Below, one piece after another: positions 15,761 through 24,625 of a DNA stretch of 64,000 nt (position 1 is its first letter; every line of letters begins with the position of its first letter). The position numbers were made by a program, and so were the translations under genes. The notes under the pieces were generated by a model. That model saw nothing but the letters and a program-made list of their open reading frames with translations. It did not search any database and had not been told where the DNA came from. This DNA comes from an uncultured Ruminococcus sp. (GTDB lineage: Bacteria > Bacillota > Clostridia > Oscillospirales > Acutalibacteraceae): assembly GCA_902777275.1 (NCBI GenBank), contig CACYTI010000003.1, positions 57,250 to 121,249 on the forward strand, given 5' to 3'.

Positions 15761-18703
15761 TTACTCCGTTTCGCCGGTTTCGGGAATATCGCTTGTTTCG
15801 GAAAACTCAGGTGCCTCCGATAAATAATCTTCTGTATCCGTTTCTGAATAATCATCTGTTTCTGAATAATCATCCGTTTGAGCTTCCGCTTCCGTTTTAT
15901 ACGCCTTATCCTTTGCGTATTCGGGGATAAGCTTTCTTCCGAAAATATAAATCATTACGCAGAAGAAAACGAACGCCGCAAGGCAAATCAGCGAGAAAAG
16001 CAGACCGGGCACAAAGCCGTTCGGAATGTATTTAAGCGTGATCTCATGCTCGCCCTCTTTAAGCTCAAACGCGATGACCGAGCCGCCCACTGCGGTTATT
16101 TCGGTTTCCTCGCCGTCCACATACGCTGTCCAGCCCTTTTCATACGGGATAGAGGTGTATAACAGACCGTCGCGGTCGGCATTTATCGTTCCCTCCATTT
16201 TGCCGCCGTTTTTAAAGTAGGTGGTTTCCATGACGTTTCTCTTCATCATCTCATAGCCCTGCTCAAAAACCTGCTGATTGAGAAGGTAAAGCCCCAGTTT
16301 GGCGGTGCCGGCGGCGTTCTGCTCCAAATCCGACTGAACGGTTATCGTGTCGCCCTCGCTGAAATATCCCGCGCAGGCGATGTAGGGACGATCCATATTA
16401 ATCTTATCAATTGTCACAGAGCCGTTGCGGATGATTTTTATATCGTCGCCCTTGCTTATGCTTGAGCTTACAAGATACAGTCCGCTCTTCGGCGCGGTAA
16501 AGTTCCATCTGAGCCTCGGGGTGATTCCCGATTTAATACAGTTGAAGCTGTAGCTGCCGTCGATGTTCTTCTGAACGTTGAGCTCCGAAGAATCGGTGTG
16601 CTCTTCGTCCTTGACCTCTACTCGGGTGTATACGGGTGTTTTTATTCCGGTGGCAAGCTCGAAAAACTCATTTTGCTTGTCAAACTGATTGAAGCTGTTT
16701 TCTTCCCTGATCTCCTCCCAGTTGAGCAGCTCGGTGTTCACCATAAAGCCCATCGGCAGATAGTGGTTGTTTTCATAAAGCTTAACCGAGCCCTCATCGG
16801 CGACCTCGGAAAGGTCGTAGGTGTTTGCCGCGTTGCCGTCGCGGGAAATAAGGTATTTCAGGTTCATAAACAGGTTCGTCACGGGCGAGCCTTCCTTGTA
16901 GGTATAGCGGTTACCCGCCTGCCAGCCGCCCATGCCGAAGTTTTCATAGAACAGCGTCATGCTCTCGTTCGCCATGGAGTTGAACATCGAAAGACCGTGA
17001 TAATGATTCAGCGCGCCGTCGTTGAGCGTCTGTGTAGTTGTGGTTTCGGCGCGCCACAGCTCAGGCGTATCCTTTTCCCTGTCTTTCATATAATCCACTA
17101 TGGTTTCGGTGTCGGTTCCTCCGCGGGGATAGCCGTCCATGCCCGTAACGGTCGTCACGTTCACGCCGAAATAGGCGGTGTAGCCGCTTTGAGCTATCGC
17201 GACGATAAGCAGCGACACGACGACAGCCTGAATCGGAATGACGCGCTTTGAATACAAAATCAGCAAAACGGCTATCAGCGCGAACAATACCGCAACGGTT
17301 ATCAGCGTCGGATCGACCCAGCCCATGCGGTCGGGGCGCGAATGACCCTTTACCGCGAACATATCAAATACGCCCTGGTCATAGGGTCCCTCGCCGTCGG
17401 GGTTCTTCGTGCCGGTAAAATCGAACTCCATCAGCAGCACAAAGAAGCTGAGCAGTGAGGCGATTATAACGCTTACAAGCCCCGTCTTTTTCAGGTACAT
17501 AAATGCCCTGAAGCCCATGACGATTATCACGAAGCTTACAAGGTAGCTGAAGCGGTAATAGATCATGTTCGGGAAGTGGAAGCCGTGCCAGATATAATCG
17601 AACTGACGGATTATAAAGCTGAGGAACATGAACAGCACCAGACCGACGCTTACAAGCTTTTCTCTGAGCTTTATTTCGCGCGAGGTCAGGCTCAGGAACG
17701 CGAAGAACAGCGGTATCGCACCGCAGGCGATGTTCGGCATGGCGTCTATTTCCTTGTTGGCGGCGACCGTGAAGTTTACAAGGTTGCCCGAAATGCTTTT
17801 AAGACCCTTGAGAACGCCTAACAGGTCATTGGTTCCGCCTATATTTATCGCGAAATCTCTCGGGAAGCTGCTTCCGCTTGCGTGGGTGTTTTGCAGCGCC
17901 ATGAAAATAGGCAGAATGAAGAACGCCGCAAGACCGATACCTATAATTGTAAAAATCGCTATTTTTAGGAAATTAGCCGCGAAAACCTTAATGCTCTGCC
18001 AGCGCACGATGTTATAGCAAATAAAAATGAGCAGAATGAAAATGCAGGTGAAAAATCCGATGTAGTAGTTCGTCACGAGCGACAGAGCCAGCATGACCGT
18101 GTACAGGCGGAACCTGTTCTCGGTGAGCAGCTTTACCGCGCCCAGCGCCACAAGCGGCGTTATGCTTACGGTGTCAAGCCAGATGGTGTTCCAGTAATAG
18201 CCCATGAAAAAGGCGCAGAACGAAAAGCTTATTCCGAAAATGACGATAGAAATGTCGTTCCTCTTGTATACGCTTTTCAAAAAATACGCCATGAAAGAGC
18301 CCGCCAGCGAGATTTTCACCGCAACCGAGAACATCAGGAACTCTCTGAGATGATCGGGCGATACAAAAATCGACAGGAAATTTAACGGGCTTGCCAGATA
18401 ATAGGACATCAGCGCAAAATAGTTCACGCCGGAGCCGACAGACCACGTCCAGAACAGGCTTTCGCCGTGCTGCAGCTTGTCCTGAAAATCGACCAGGAAC
18501 GGATAATACTGGTGCCAAAGGTCGGTGACAAGTATCTGCTTGTTCGCCTGTCCCAGCGGCGACACGTCCATCAGCGCGAAAGCGATCAGCATAAGTGCCA
18601 GCGGCACAAAAAACGCCGTCCACACATACAGGTTCCTTTTGCCGAAGGCGTTGAGCCTTTCGCGAACGTTGCGCGGCTTTCTGAGGGTTTTGATAATAGG
18701 CAT
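15761..18703 (-). CDS. yfhO: YfhO-family multi-spanning membrane protein (probable polyprenyl-linked sugar transferase)
   Basis: 980 residues. The N-terminal half carries about twelve membrane helices. The early motif TDLWHQYYPFLVDFQ and WSVGSGVNYFALMSYY are typical of YfhO. A large extracytoplasmic region (roughly 530-890) follows, then a last helix (FVPGLLFSLICLAAF, about 897-920) and an acidic, E/T/D-rich cytoplasmic tail with YSETDD repeats. In B. subtilis and Listeria, YfhO acts with CsbB and GtcA to glycosylate teichoic acid outside the cell. Here the CsbB-like and GtrA-like partners are encoded divergently, 158 bases away. GGAGG lies nine bases before the ATG. Confidence 0.88.
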   Translation of the reverse strand: MPIIKTLRKPRNVRERLNAFGKRNLYVWTAFFVPLALMLIAFALMDVSPLGQANKQILVTDLWHQYYPFLVDFQDKLQHGESLFWTWSVGSGVNYFALMSYYLASPLNFLSIFVSPDHLREFLMFSVAVKISLAGSFMAYFLKSVYKRNDISIVIFGISFSFCAFFMGYYWNTIWLDTVSITPLVALGAVKLLTENRFRLYTVMLALSLVTNYYIGFFTCIFILLIFICYNIVRWQSIKVFAANFLKIAIFTIIGIGLAAFFILPIFMALQNTHASGSSFPRDFAINIGGTNDLLGVLKGLKSISGNLVNFTVAANKEIDAMPNIACGAIPLFFAFLSLTSREIKLREKLVSVGLVLFMFLSFIIRQFDYIWHGFHFPNMIYYRFSYLVSFVIIVMGFRAFMYLKKTGLVSVIIASLLSFFVLLMEFDFTGTKNPDGEGPYDQGVFDMFAVKGHSRPDRMGWVDPTLITVAVLFALIAVLLILYSKRVIPIQAVVVSLLIVAIAQSGYTAYFGVNVTTVTGMDGYPRGGTDTETIVDYMKDREKDTPELWRAETTTTQTLNDGALNHYHGLSMFNSMANESMTLFYENFGMGGWQAGNRYTYKEGSPVTNLFMNLKYLISRDGNAANTYDLSEVADEGSVKLYENNHYLPMGFMVNTELLNWEEIREENSFNQFDKQNEFFELATGIKTPVYTRVEVKDEEHTDSSELNVQKNIDGSYSFNCIKSGITPRLRWNFTAPKSGLYLVSSSISKGDDIKIIRNGSVTIDKINMDRPYIACAGYFSEGDTITVQSDLEQNAAGTAKLGLYLLNQQVFEQGYEMMKRNVMETTYFKNGGKMEGTINADRDGLLYTSIPYEKGWTAYVDGEETEITAVGGSVIAFELKEGEHEITLKYIPNGFVPGLLFSLICLAAFVFFCVMIYIFGRKLIPEYAKDKAYKTEAEAQTDDYSETDDYSETDTEDYLSEAPEFSETSDIPETGETE

Positions 18704-18813
18704 AAAAAGTTGACCTCCAAATTGTCTGCATAATAATACATTCTAATTGTACCACTTTTTTTCTCAGAGGTAAATAAAAACAGCGAAAAAATTTATAAAA
18801 TATTTAAAAAAGC

Positions 18814-18843
18814 TTGGACTTTTTACAATATCTTTGTTATAAT
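18814..18843 (+). promoter_or_regulatory. sigma-A promoter of the glycosyltransferase operon
   Basis: TTGGAC (18814-18819) and TATAAT (18838-18843) with an 18-base spacer; the ATG follows after about 18 bases, so the leader is very short. Confidence 0.7.
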
Positions 18844-18861
18844 AGATAACAAGGTGATAAA

Positions 18862-19833
18862 ATGATTCAAAAAAAGACCGTAGACCTGGTCGTTCCCTGC
18901 TATAACGAGGAAGAGGGACTTGAGGTTTTTGTAACCGAAACCAACAAGGTCATCGACACGCTGCCCGCTTACAGCTTCCGCTATATTTTGGTAAACGACG
19001 GCAGCCGCGATAAAACATACATAATAATGAAAAGGCTCGCGGAGCGTTTTTCCAATATAAAATACATTTCGTTTTCCCGCAATTTCGGAAAGGAAGCCGC
19101 CATGTACGCGGGCTTGCAGCACTCATCCGCCGACTATGTGGCGGTGATGGACGCCGACCTGCAGCACCCGCCCTCGGCTTTTCCCGAAATGCTTTCCGCC
19201 CTTGAGGAAGGTTACGACTGCTGTGCCGCGAAGCGCGGCGCGCGCAAGGGAGAAAGCGTTTTTCGCGGCGCGTTTTCCAAGCTGTTCTTCAAGCTTTCAA
19301 ACAAGCTGACCGACGCAAAAAATCCCTACGGCGCTATGGATTACCGCATTATGACGCGCCAGATGGCAGATTCCATTTTGGAGCTGAGCGAGGTACAGCG
19401 GTTCTCAAAGGGAATTTTCTCATGGGTCGGCTTCAACACAAAATGGATCTCCATTGACACCGTAGACCGTCAGCTCGGTCAGACAACATGGAAATTCTCC
19501 TCTCTTTTCAAATACGCCATTGACGGCATAACCTGCTTTTCGGTGGCACCGCTGCGCTTCACGGCTATAATGGGCGCGGTGATTTTCTTTGTTTCGCTTA
19601 TCTATATAATGATAACGCTGATTCAAACGCTGTTTTTCGGCATAACCACTCCCGGCTATGTCACAACTCTTTGCGCTGTGCTGTTTCTTGGCGGCATTAC
19701 GGAAATGTCCATAGGCATTTTGGGCGAGTACATCGGCAAAATATATATGGAAGCCAAGAACAGACCGATATATATTACCAAGTTTTCCAACTTTGAGGAG
19801 GAAAACAATAAAGAAAGCGAGGAAAAATCATGA
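18862..19833 (+). CDS. family 2 glycosyltransferase, polyprenyl-phosphate sugar synthase (CsbB/GtrB/DPM1-like)
   Basis: 323 residues. The GT-A domain begins DLVVPCYNEEEGLEVF, has ISFSRNFGKEAAM near residue 72, and contains the metal-binding AVMDADLQHP near residue 95, as in DPM1-type enzymes that load a sugar from a nucleotide donor onto undecaprenyl phosphate. QLGQTTWKFSSLFKYAIDGI near residue 205 is also characteristic. Two membrane helices follow (about 231-255 and 268-290) and then a charged tail. AAGGTG precedes the ATG. The last codons overlap the next gene by four bases (ATGA). With gtrA downstream and yfhO divergent, it fits a three-component system for glycosylating an exported substrate. 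Confidence 0.9.
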   Translation: MIQKKTVDLVVPCYNEEEGLEVFVTETNKVIDTLPAYSFRYILVNDGSRDKTYIIMKRLAERFSNIKYISFSRNFGKEAAMYAGLQHSSADYVAVMDADLQHPPSAFPEMLSALEEGYDCCAAKRGARKGESVFRGAFSKLFFKLSNKLTDAKNPYGAMDYRIMTRQMADSILELSEVQRFSKGIFSWVGFNTKWISIDTVDRQLGQTTWKFSSLFKYAIDGITCFSVAPLRFTAIMGAVIFFVSLIYIMITLIQTLFFGITTPGYVTTLCAVLFLGGITEMSIGILGEYIGKIYMEAKNRPIYITKFSNFEEENNKESEEKS

Positions 19834-20732
19834 GCAAAGAAAAAACAACAAAAAAAGTCGGTTCCGGTATAGCTGCGGCAATGCTTGCGCTGGTTATGAT
19901 CGGCACGATCTGTGCGGGTCTTATCGCCGTTAACACCTCCTCCGGCTCAGGCGGAGACAGCGCGATCGATAACGCCGCGAAAAAGACCGCCGACACGGTG
20001 ACAAAGTTTGAGGAAGATTCGGTCAGAAGAGAAGCTGTTTTCACCGATTCCATCCTTAAAAGAGTCTGCGCGGCGGCGCTTGCCTACAAGGGCGATGACG
20101 CGGCTTTAGAGTCGATCGCCTCTACGCTTTCGTTTGAAACGATCGCGGTATCGGACGGCAAGGGCATTATCACAGCCTCTTATCCCGAGGGACAAAAGGG
20201 CAAGTCGCTCAAGGACGATGAGGATTCCATAACTCTTTACTCGGTTTCAAAGGGTATTCTCGGCAAAAACATCGGCTTGATAAAACCGACGGAATCAGGC
20301 GACTATCTTGTTTACGCGGCTGCTCAGCGCACTGACGGCGACCAGAGCGGAGCAATCAACGTCACCATTATCAGCAGCGAATACGGCGCAGTCGTCGGAG
20401 AAAACCTTGCGGAGAGCTGCGGCGATAACGTTATCATCGAAAAGGACGGCAAGGTCATCAGCTCCACCTTCAGCGCGGCTGACGGAAAGAGCATAAGCGA
20501 CCTCGGCGTTAAGGAAGACGACAAAGCCGTGACCGTCAGCGTTGACGGCAAGAGCTACAACGCCAAGGCTGCCACCGTAGGAGACTATCACGTTCTCACA
20601 GCGGTTGAAGCTCAGTCCGGCGGAAGCGGAAGCGGCTGGACACAGTTCATCATCGTTTCGATCACCTGCGCCTGTCTTGCGATCATAGGCTGCATTGTCG
20701 TGTTCGTTGCGGGAAAATCAAAGGATAAATGA
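19830..20732 (+). CDS. bitopic membrane protein with extracytoplasmic Cache/PAS-like domain, unknown role
   Basis: 300 residues. The first helix (about 13-35, AAAMLALVMIGTICAGLIAV) and the last (about 272-294) enclose a roughly 230-residue outside domain. Its pattern of alternating strands, with DGKGIITASYPEGQKGKSL near residue 110 and VIIEKDGKVISSTF near residue 200, resembles the tandem PAS folds of double-Cache sensors. The cytoplasmic ends are very short, and no kinase, HAMP or methyl-accepting domain follows, so no signal output is visible. It overlaps both the glycosyltransferase and the gtrA gene by four bases, implying stoichiometric expression. It may be a structural or regulatory partner of the glycosylation complex. 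Confidence 0.7.
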   Translation: MSKEKTTKKVGSGIAAAMLALVMIGTICAGLIAVNTSSGSGGDSAIDNAAKKTADTVTKFEEDSVRREAVFTDSILKRVCAAALAYKGDDAALESIASTLSFETIAVSDGKGIITASYPEGQKGKSLKDDEDSITLYSVSKGILGKNIGLIKPTESGDYLVYAAAQRTDGDQSGAINVTIISSEYGAVVGENLAESCGDNVIIEKDGKVISSTFSAADGKSISDLGVKEDDKAVTVSVDGKSYNAKAATVGDYHVLTAVEAQSGGSGSGWTQFIIVSITCACLAIIGCIVVFVAGKSKDK

Positions 20733-21187
20733 GCAAATTAAAGCAGTTTTTTGACATAAAGTTTTTAAAATTCATTTTAGTCGGCATACTCAACACAGCC
20801 ATAGGCGAAGGCATCGTGCTGCTTTTTACACAGCCCATCGGCTGGAAAAACTACGACTGGGGTCCCGGGGCGGCGGCTTTCGTCGGCACGGTCGTCGGCA
20901 GCATAGTCAGCTATTTCCTCAACAAGTATTTCACGTTCAAAAACAAGGAAAAGGGTTGGAAGCCTGCGGTTCGCTTTACGCTTAACATCGCCGTTTGTCT
21001 GCTTATAAGAATGGGCGTGGCAACAGGCGTGAGCGCGTTGAGCAAGGCGATGTCGTGGACGCTTTTCGGAATGGACGTAAACACCTTTGCGGGATATCTG
21101 AGCTGGGCGGTAGGAGCCTGCGTCTTTGTGGCGTGCAATTACATCGGACAAAGATTTTTCGCGTTCAGGGAGAAGGCAGAGGAATAA
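20729..21187 (+). CDS. GtrA/GtcA-family lipid-linked sugar flippase
   Basis: 152 residues with four membrane helices. LKFILVGILNTAIG near residue 13, SYFLNKYFTFKN near residue 60 and the C-terminal NYIGQRFFAFR are all GtrA hallmarks. The family is thought to turn undecaprenyl-phosphate-linked sugars to the outer face. The ATG overlaps the sensor-like gene by four bases. It is the last gene of the operon; a strong terminator follows 32 bases later. Confidence 0.9.
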   Translation: MSKLKQFFDIKFLKFILVGILNTAIGEGIVLLFTQPIGWKNYDWGPGAAAFVGTVVGSIVSYFLNKYFTFKNKEKGWKPAVRFTLNIAVCLLIRMGVATGVSALSKAMSWTLFGMDVNTFAGYLSWAVGACVFVACNYIGQRFFAFREKAEE

Positions 21188-21219
21188 AACGGGCGAAACC
21201 TGTTTAACAAACAGAATAA

Positions 21220-21267
21220 CAGCCGTGAAAACACAAGGTTCTCGCTTCGGGTTTCACGGCTGTTTTT
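21220..21267 (+). terminator. terminator of the glycosyltransferase-gtrA operon
   Basis: Perfect arms CAGCCGTGAAA (21220-21230) and TTTCACGGCTG (21252-21262), followed by TTTTT. Confidence 0.9.
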
Positions 21268-21270
21268 GCA

Positions 21271-21350
21271 CCCGGTCGGCTGAGCCGCGAGCGTGACGCT
21301 CGACCCAGTCCGCGCAAGCGTGACGCTTGACCCGGTCCGCGCTTCTTGCC
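21271..21350 (+). repeat. family B palindromic mosaic repeat, longest copy
   Basis: A chain of small palindromes (GTCGGCTGAGCCGC, GAGCGTGACGCTC, CAAGCGTGACGCTTG) separated by GACCCAGTCCGCG or GACCCGGTCCGCGC spacers. It runs directly into the 199-bp composite at 21351. The gene-free stretch 21188-21719 is filled with the terminator and repeats. Confidence 0.75.
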
Positions 21351-21549
21351 GTTGATTTGTTTATGGGTTTTGCGCACGCGTTTGATGTTGATTAAATTCA
21401 ATGCTGAATAATATGTTCATTTCCTTCGGATTGTAGGGGCGAACCCATGTGTTCGCCCGGACACCGACGTTTGTTTTACGTTCGATTGTCAATAAAAATA
21501 CAAACGTTTTGTTCAGCGCTCACGGGCGCACACATCGGTGCGCCCCTAC
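21351..21549 (+). repeat. second copy of the 199-bp composite repeat
   Basis: Aligns end to end with 950-1148 without length change; the 117-bp inverted-end element is 21433-21549 (GTAGGGGCGAACCCATG to TCGGTGCGCCCCTAC). Interior shared words include ATAATATGTTCA, CCGACGTT and GTTCAGCGC. Confidence 0.8.
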
Positions 21550-21612
21550 GAATCCAAGGTAAACACTCCGTTTTCTAACTACACGCACAATATATCCATA
21601 TCAATTTTTCAC

Positions 21613-21676
21613 GTAGGGGAGCCCCTTGCGGGCTCCTTGGCACCGACGTTTGTTTTACATCCGATTGTTAATAAAA
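21613..21676 (+). repeat. left half of the 117-bp element with altered hairpin arms
   Basis: GTAGGGGAGCCCCTTGCGGGCTCCTTGG, then CACCGACGTTTGTTTTACATCCGATTGTTAATA, matches the first half of the 117-bp element. Its hairpin uses GGAGCCC/GGGCTCC arms instead of GGGCGAAC/GTTCGCCC. Confidence 0.7.
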
Positions 21677-21719
21677 AACCCACATCAAAAAATATCCGAA
21701 ATAAGGAGGCTTTCCAAAA

Positions 21720-24617
21720 ATGAAGCACAAACGATTCACAGCCCTGCTGCTCACCGCGGCGCTTTTGGCGGGCGTTGCCTCAGCCGCGCCCTTCACCGCT
21801 TCGGCGGCTCCGGCACAGAAGCAGACCGCCGCGAACAGCGGAACCACGGGCGACTGCACATGGACGCTCGACGGCACCGTGCTCACGATAAGCGGCAGCG
21901 GCGCGATGGGTAATTTTTCATCAACACTCGGAATCCATCTCAAATGGGGAACGAACATAACAAAGGTTATAATAGAGGACGGCGTGACCTATATCGGCAA
22001 ATACGCTTTTTCGGGCTGCTCAAAGCTTAAAACTGTAATTGTTCCCGACAGCGTGACCTCAATAGCCGCCAACGCGTTCAACAACTGCGATAAAGCTGTC
22101 ATTTACTCCAACCCGGACAGCTATGCCGCGACCTACGCCGCCGACAAAGGCATAAGCTTTCAGCCTGTGAGCGGAGTTACGGGCGACTGCACCTGGCAGC
22201 TTGACGACACAGTGCTGACGATCGGCAGCAGCGGAGCCATGGCTGACACCGCTTTGGGAGACAACGCGCCGTGGGGCAAAGAGATCACCTCGGTGACTGT
22301 CGGCGACGGCGTTACGCACATCGGAAACAGGTCGTTCGAGGACTGCGAAAGCCTGACGTCCGTAACCTTCGGCAGCGGAGTAAAATCCATTGGCGGTTAC
22401 GCGTTCCATTACTGCACAAGCCTTGAAAGCCTTGATTTCCCCATCGGGCTTGAAAGCATAGGCGAGCAGGCGTTTTTCCGCTGCGATACCTTAAAAAATG
22501 TTTATATTCCCGACAGCGTGACGACTATGGGGCGCACCGCCTTCGCCGGCAGCCTTTCGCTTGAAAGCATCCGCTTTCCCGAAAATCTCAGCACGGTTCC
22601 GAACGGAGTATGCGAAAGCTGCCGCGCGCTCACAAGCGTGACTCTGCCTGCAAATGCCACGATGATAGACAACAGCGCGTTTGAATACTGCACCGCGCTC
22701 ACCTCTGTCGTGATCCCGAACACGGTCACAAGAATAGACTTTCACGCCTTTGAGGGCTGCACCGCGCTTGAGAGGGCGGATATCCCCGAAAGCGTAATAA
22801 GCATAGGAAGCGGCGCGTTCAACGACTGCGCTTCGCTGACGATCTACTGCAAAAACGGCAGTTTTGCACACGCCTACGCGCTTATGAACAACATCAACTG
22901 CGTCACCGAGGGCGACGCTGAGCACACCTACACGGGCGGCAAAACAGGCAGTCTGCTGTGGTTCATGGACGAAAACGGCGTTCTGACGATAACCGGCAAC
23001 GGCAAAATGGGCGATTATTACAACAGCGCTCCGCCGTGGGACAAGACCCTCGTGACAAAGGTCATCATCGAATGCGGAGCCACATCGATCGGCAACCGAG
23101 CGTTCCTTGAATGTCCCCGACTCTCGGAGGTTCAAATTCCCGGAACAGTCACCACTATCGGGATCGACGCGTTCTGCAAATGCCCGGGTATTAAAAGCCT
23201 TATCATTCCCGAAGGTGTTGAGAGGCTGGACGGCTGCGCGTTTTCTCAATGCACCGGAATAAAGACCCTTTCGCTTCCCGACAGCCTTGTGAATGTCAGC
23301 TACAGCGTATTCGAGGGCTGCATCTCCCTTGAAACAGTTACGATCCCGCCGAACGTCAATTACACCGGCAGTATGTTTTCGGGCTGCACCTCTCTGAAAA
23401 AAGCCGTAATTTCAAACGGCGTTGATGAAATCGACAACTGTATGTTCAGAGGCTGCACAGCTCTGACAAAGGTAACTGTTCCCTCGTCGGTTTGGAGGAT
23501 CGGGGAATACGCTTTTTCAAAGTGTAAAGCCCTGACCTCGCTTACCATCCCTGAAAGCGTCACAACAATAGAAAGAGAAGCGTTCGGCGAATGTACAAGC
23601 CTGAAAAAAATCACCCTGCCGCAGAGCCTTGATATGACAAACCTGAAAAATTATATGTTCTACGGCTGCACGGCGCTCGAAAGCGTCAATGTCCCCGACG
23701 GCATAACCGAATTTGAGGACAACTGCTTTGCCGCCTGCGAAAGCCTTAAAAGCATCACGCTGCCCGGCAGCCTTAAAACGCTCGGTTACGGCTCCTTCCG
23801 CGGCTGTACTTCCTTAGAGACAATCACACTGCCGCAGGGTCTTACGTTTTTGCGCAATCAGGTTTTCCGCGATTGTACAAATCTGAAATCCCTGACTCTG
23901 CCGGACAGCCTCGCAAAAATAGGAAGCTCCTGCTTTGACGGCTGCACCTCGCTCGATCATCTGACGATCCCCAAAAACGTCATTGAGATCGCAACCGATA
24001 TGTACGCTGAGGGCATTTCCGCGCCGCGCCTGATCGACGTTGCCCCCGAAAACGGGTACTACGACAGCCGCGACAACTGCGGAGCGATAATACATACCGC
24101 ATACAACGTTATGATAGCCGGCTGCCGCACAAGCACGGTTCCCTACGGAGTGACCAAAATAGACGCGGGAGTATTCAAAAACTGCCGCGGACTGCGTTAT
24201 CTGAGTATTCCCGAAACCGTAACCGAAATCGGATACGGAGCGCTGAACAGATGTACCGATCTGACCACGCTTATCATACCCGCAAGCGTCACCGAGTTCG
24301 GGGTATACAGCCTGGAAGCCTGTTCCGCCGATAAGCTTACGGTTTACACTCCTGCCGGCAGCGCCGCCGAATCATACGCGCTTGCGCACGGCATTACGGT
24401 AAAGGATATCTCGCTTGCGCCCGAAAGAGAGCGCGGCGACGTGAATTTTGACGGCGTGACGGATATTCGCGACGTTACCGCAGCTCAGAGGTTCTTAGCT
24501 GAGTATGAAAATCTTACTCAGGCTCAGCAGGAGGCAGCGGACTTCAACCATACAAGCACCCTGACGGTTGAGGACGCCACCGCCTTACAAAGGTATTTGG
24601 CGGAGTTTGAAAACTAA
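21720..24617 (+). CDS. secreted BspA-type leucine-rich-repeat protein with C-terminal dockerin
   Basis: 965 residues. The signal peptide (MKHKRFTALLLTAALLAGV, cleavage near ASA) is followed by more than 25 LRR_5 units of about 23 residues (ITSVTVGDGVTHIGNRSFEDC-type), in three blocks. Each block opens with a TGDCTWTLDGTVLTISG-like cap (near residues 42, 152 and 410). Residues 906-965 form a type I dockerin: two EF-hand-like segments (GDVNFDGVTDIRDVTAAQRF, then DFNHTSTLTVEDATALQRYL). The protein is thus probably exported and held on a cohesin-bearing scaffold at the cell surface, where the LRRs would bind host or fibre ligands. AAGGAGG lies about 11 bases before the ATG. Confidence 0.9.
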   Translation: MKHKRFTALLLTAALLAGVASAAPFTASAAPAQKQTAANSGTTGDCTWTLDGTVLTISGSGAMGNFSSTLGIHLKWGTNITKVIIEDGVTYIGKYAFSGCSKLKTVIVPDSVTSIAANAFNNCDKAVIYSNPDSYAATYAADKGISFQPVSGVTGDCTWQLDDTVLTIGSSGAMADTALGDNAPWGKEITSVTVGDGVTHIGNRSFEDCESLTSVTFGSGVKSIGGYAFHYCTSLESLDFPIGLESIGEQAFFRCDTLKNVYIPDSVTTMGRTAFAGSLSLESIRFPENLSTVPNGVCESCRALTSVTLPANATMIDNSAFEYCTALTSVVIPNTVTRIDFHAFEGCTALERADIPESVISIGSGAFNDCASLTIYCKNGSFAHAYALMNNINCVTEGDAEHTYTGGKTGSLLWFMDENGVLTITGNGKMGDYYNSAPPWDKTLVTKVIIECGATSIGNRAFLECPRLSEVQIPGTVTTIGIDAFCKCPGIKSLIIPEGVERLDGCAFSQCTGIKTLSLPDSLVNVSYSVFEGCISLETVTIPPNVNYTGSMFSGCTSLKKAVISNGVDEIDNCMFRGCTALTKVTVPSSVWRIGEYAFSKCKALTSLTIPESVTTIEREAFGECTSLKKITLPQSLDMTNLKNYMFYGCTALESVNVPDGITEFEDNCFAACESLKSITLPGSLKTLGYGSFRGCTSLETITLPQGLTFLRNQVFRDCTNLKSLTLPDSLAKIGSSCFDGCTSLDHLTIPKNVIEIATDMYAEGISAPRLIDVAPENGYYDSRDNCGAIIHTAYNVMIAGCRTSTVPYGVTKIDAGVFKNCRGLRYLSIPETVTEIGYGALNRCTDLTTLIIPASVTEFGVYSLEACSADKLTVYTPAGSAAESYALAHGITVKDISLAPERERGDVNFDGVTDIRDVTAAQRFLAEYENLTQAQQEAADFNHTSTLTVEDATALQRYLAEFEN

Positions 24618-24625
24618 AACGGGGT

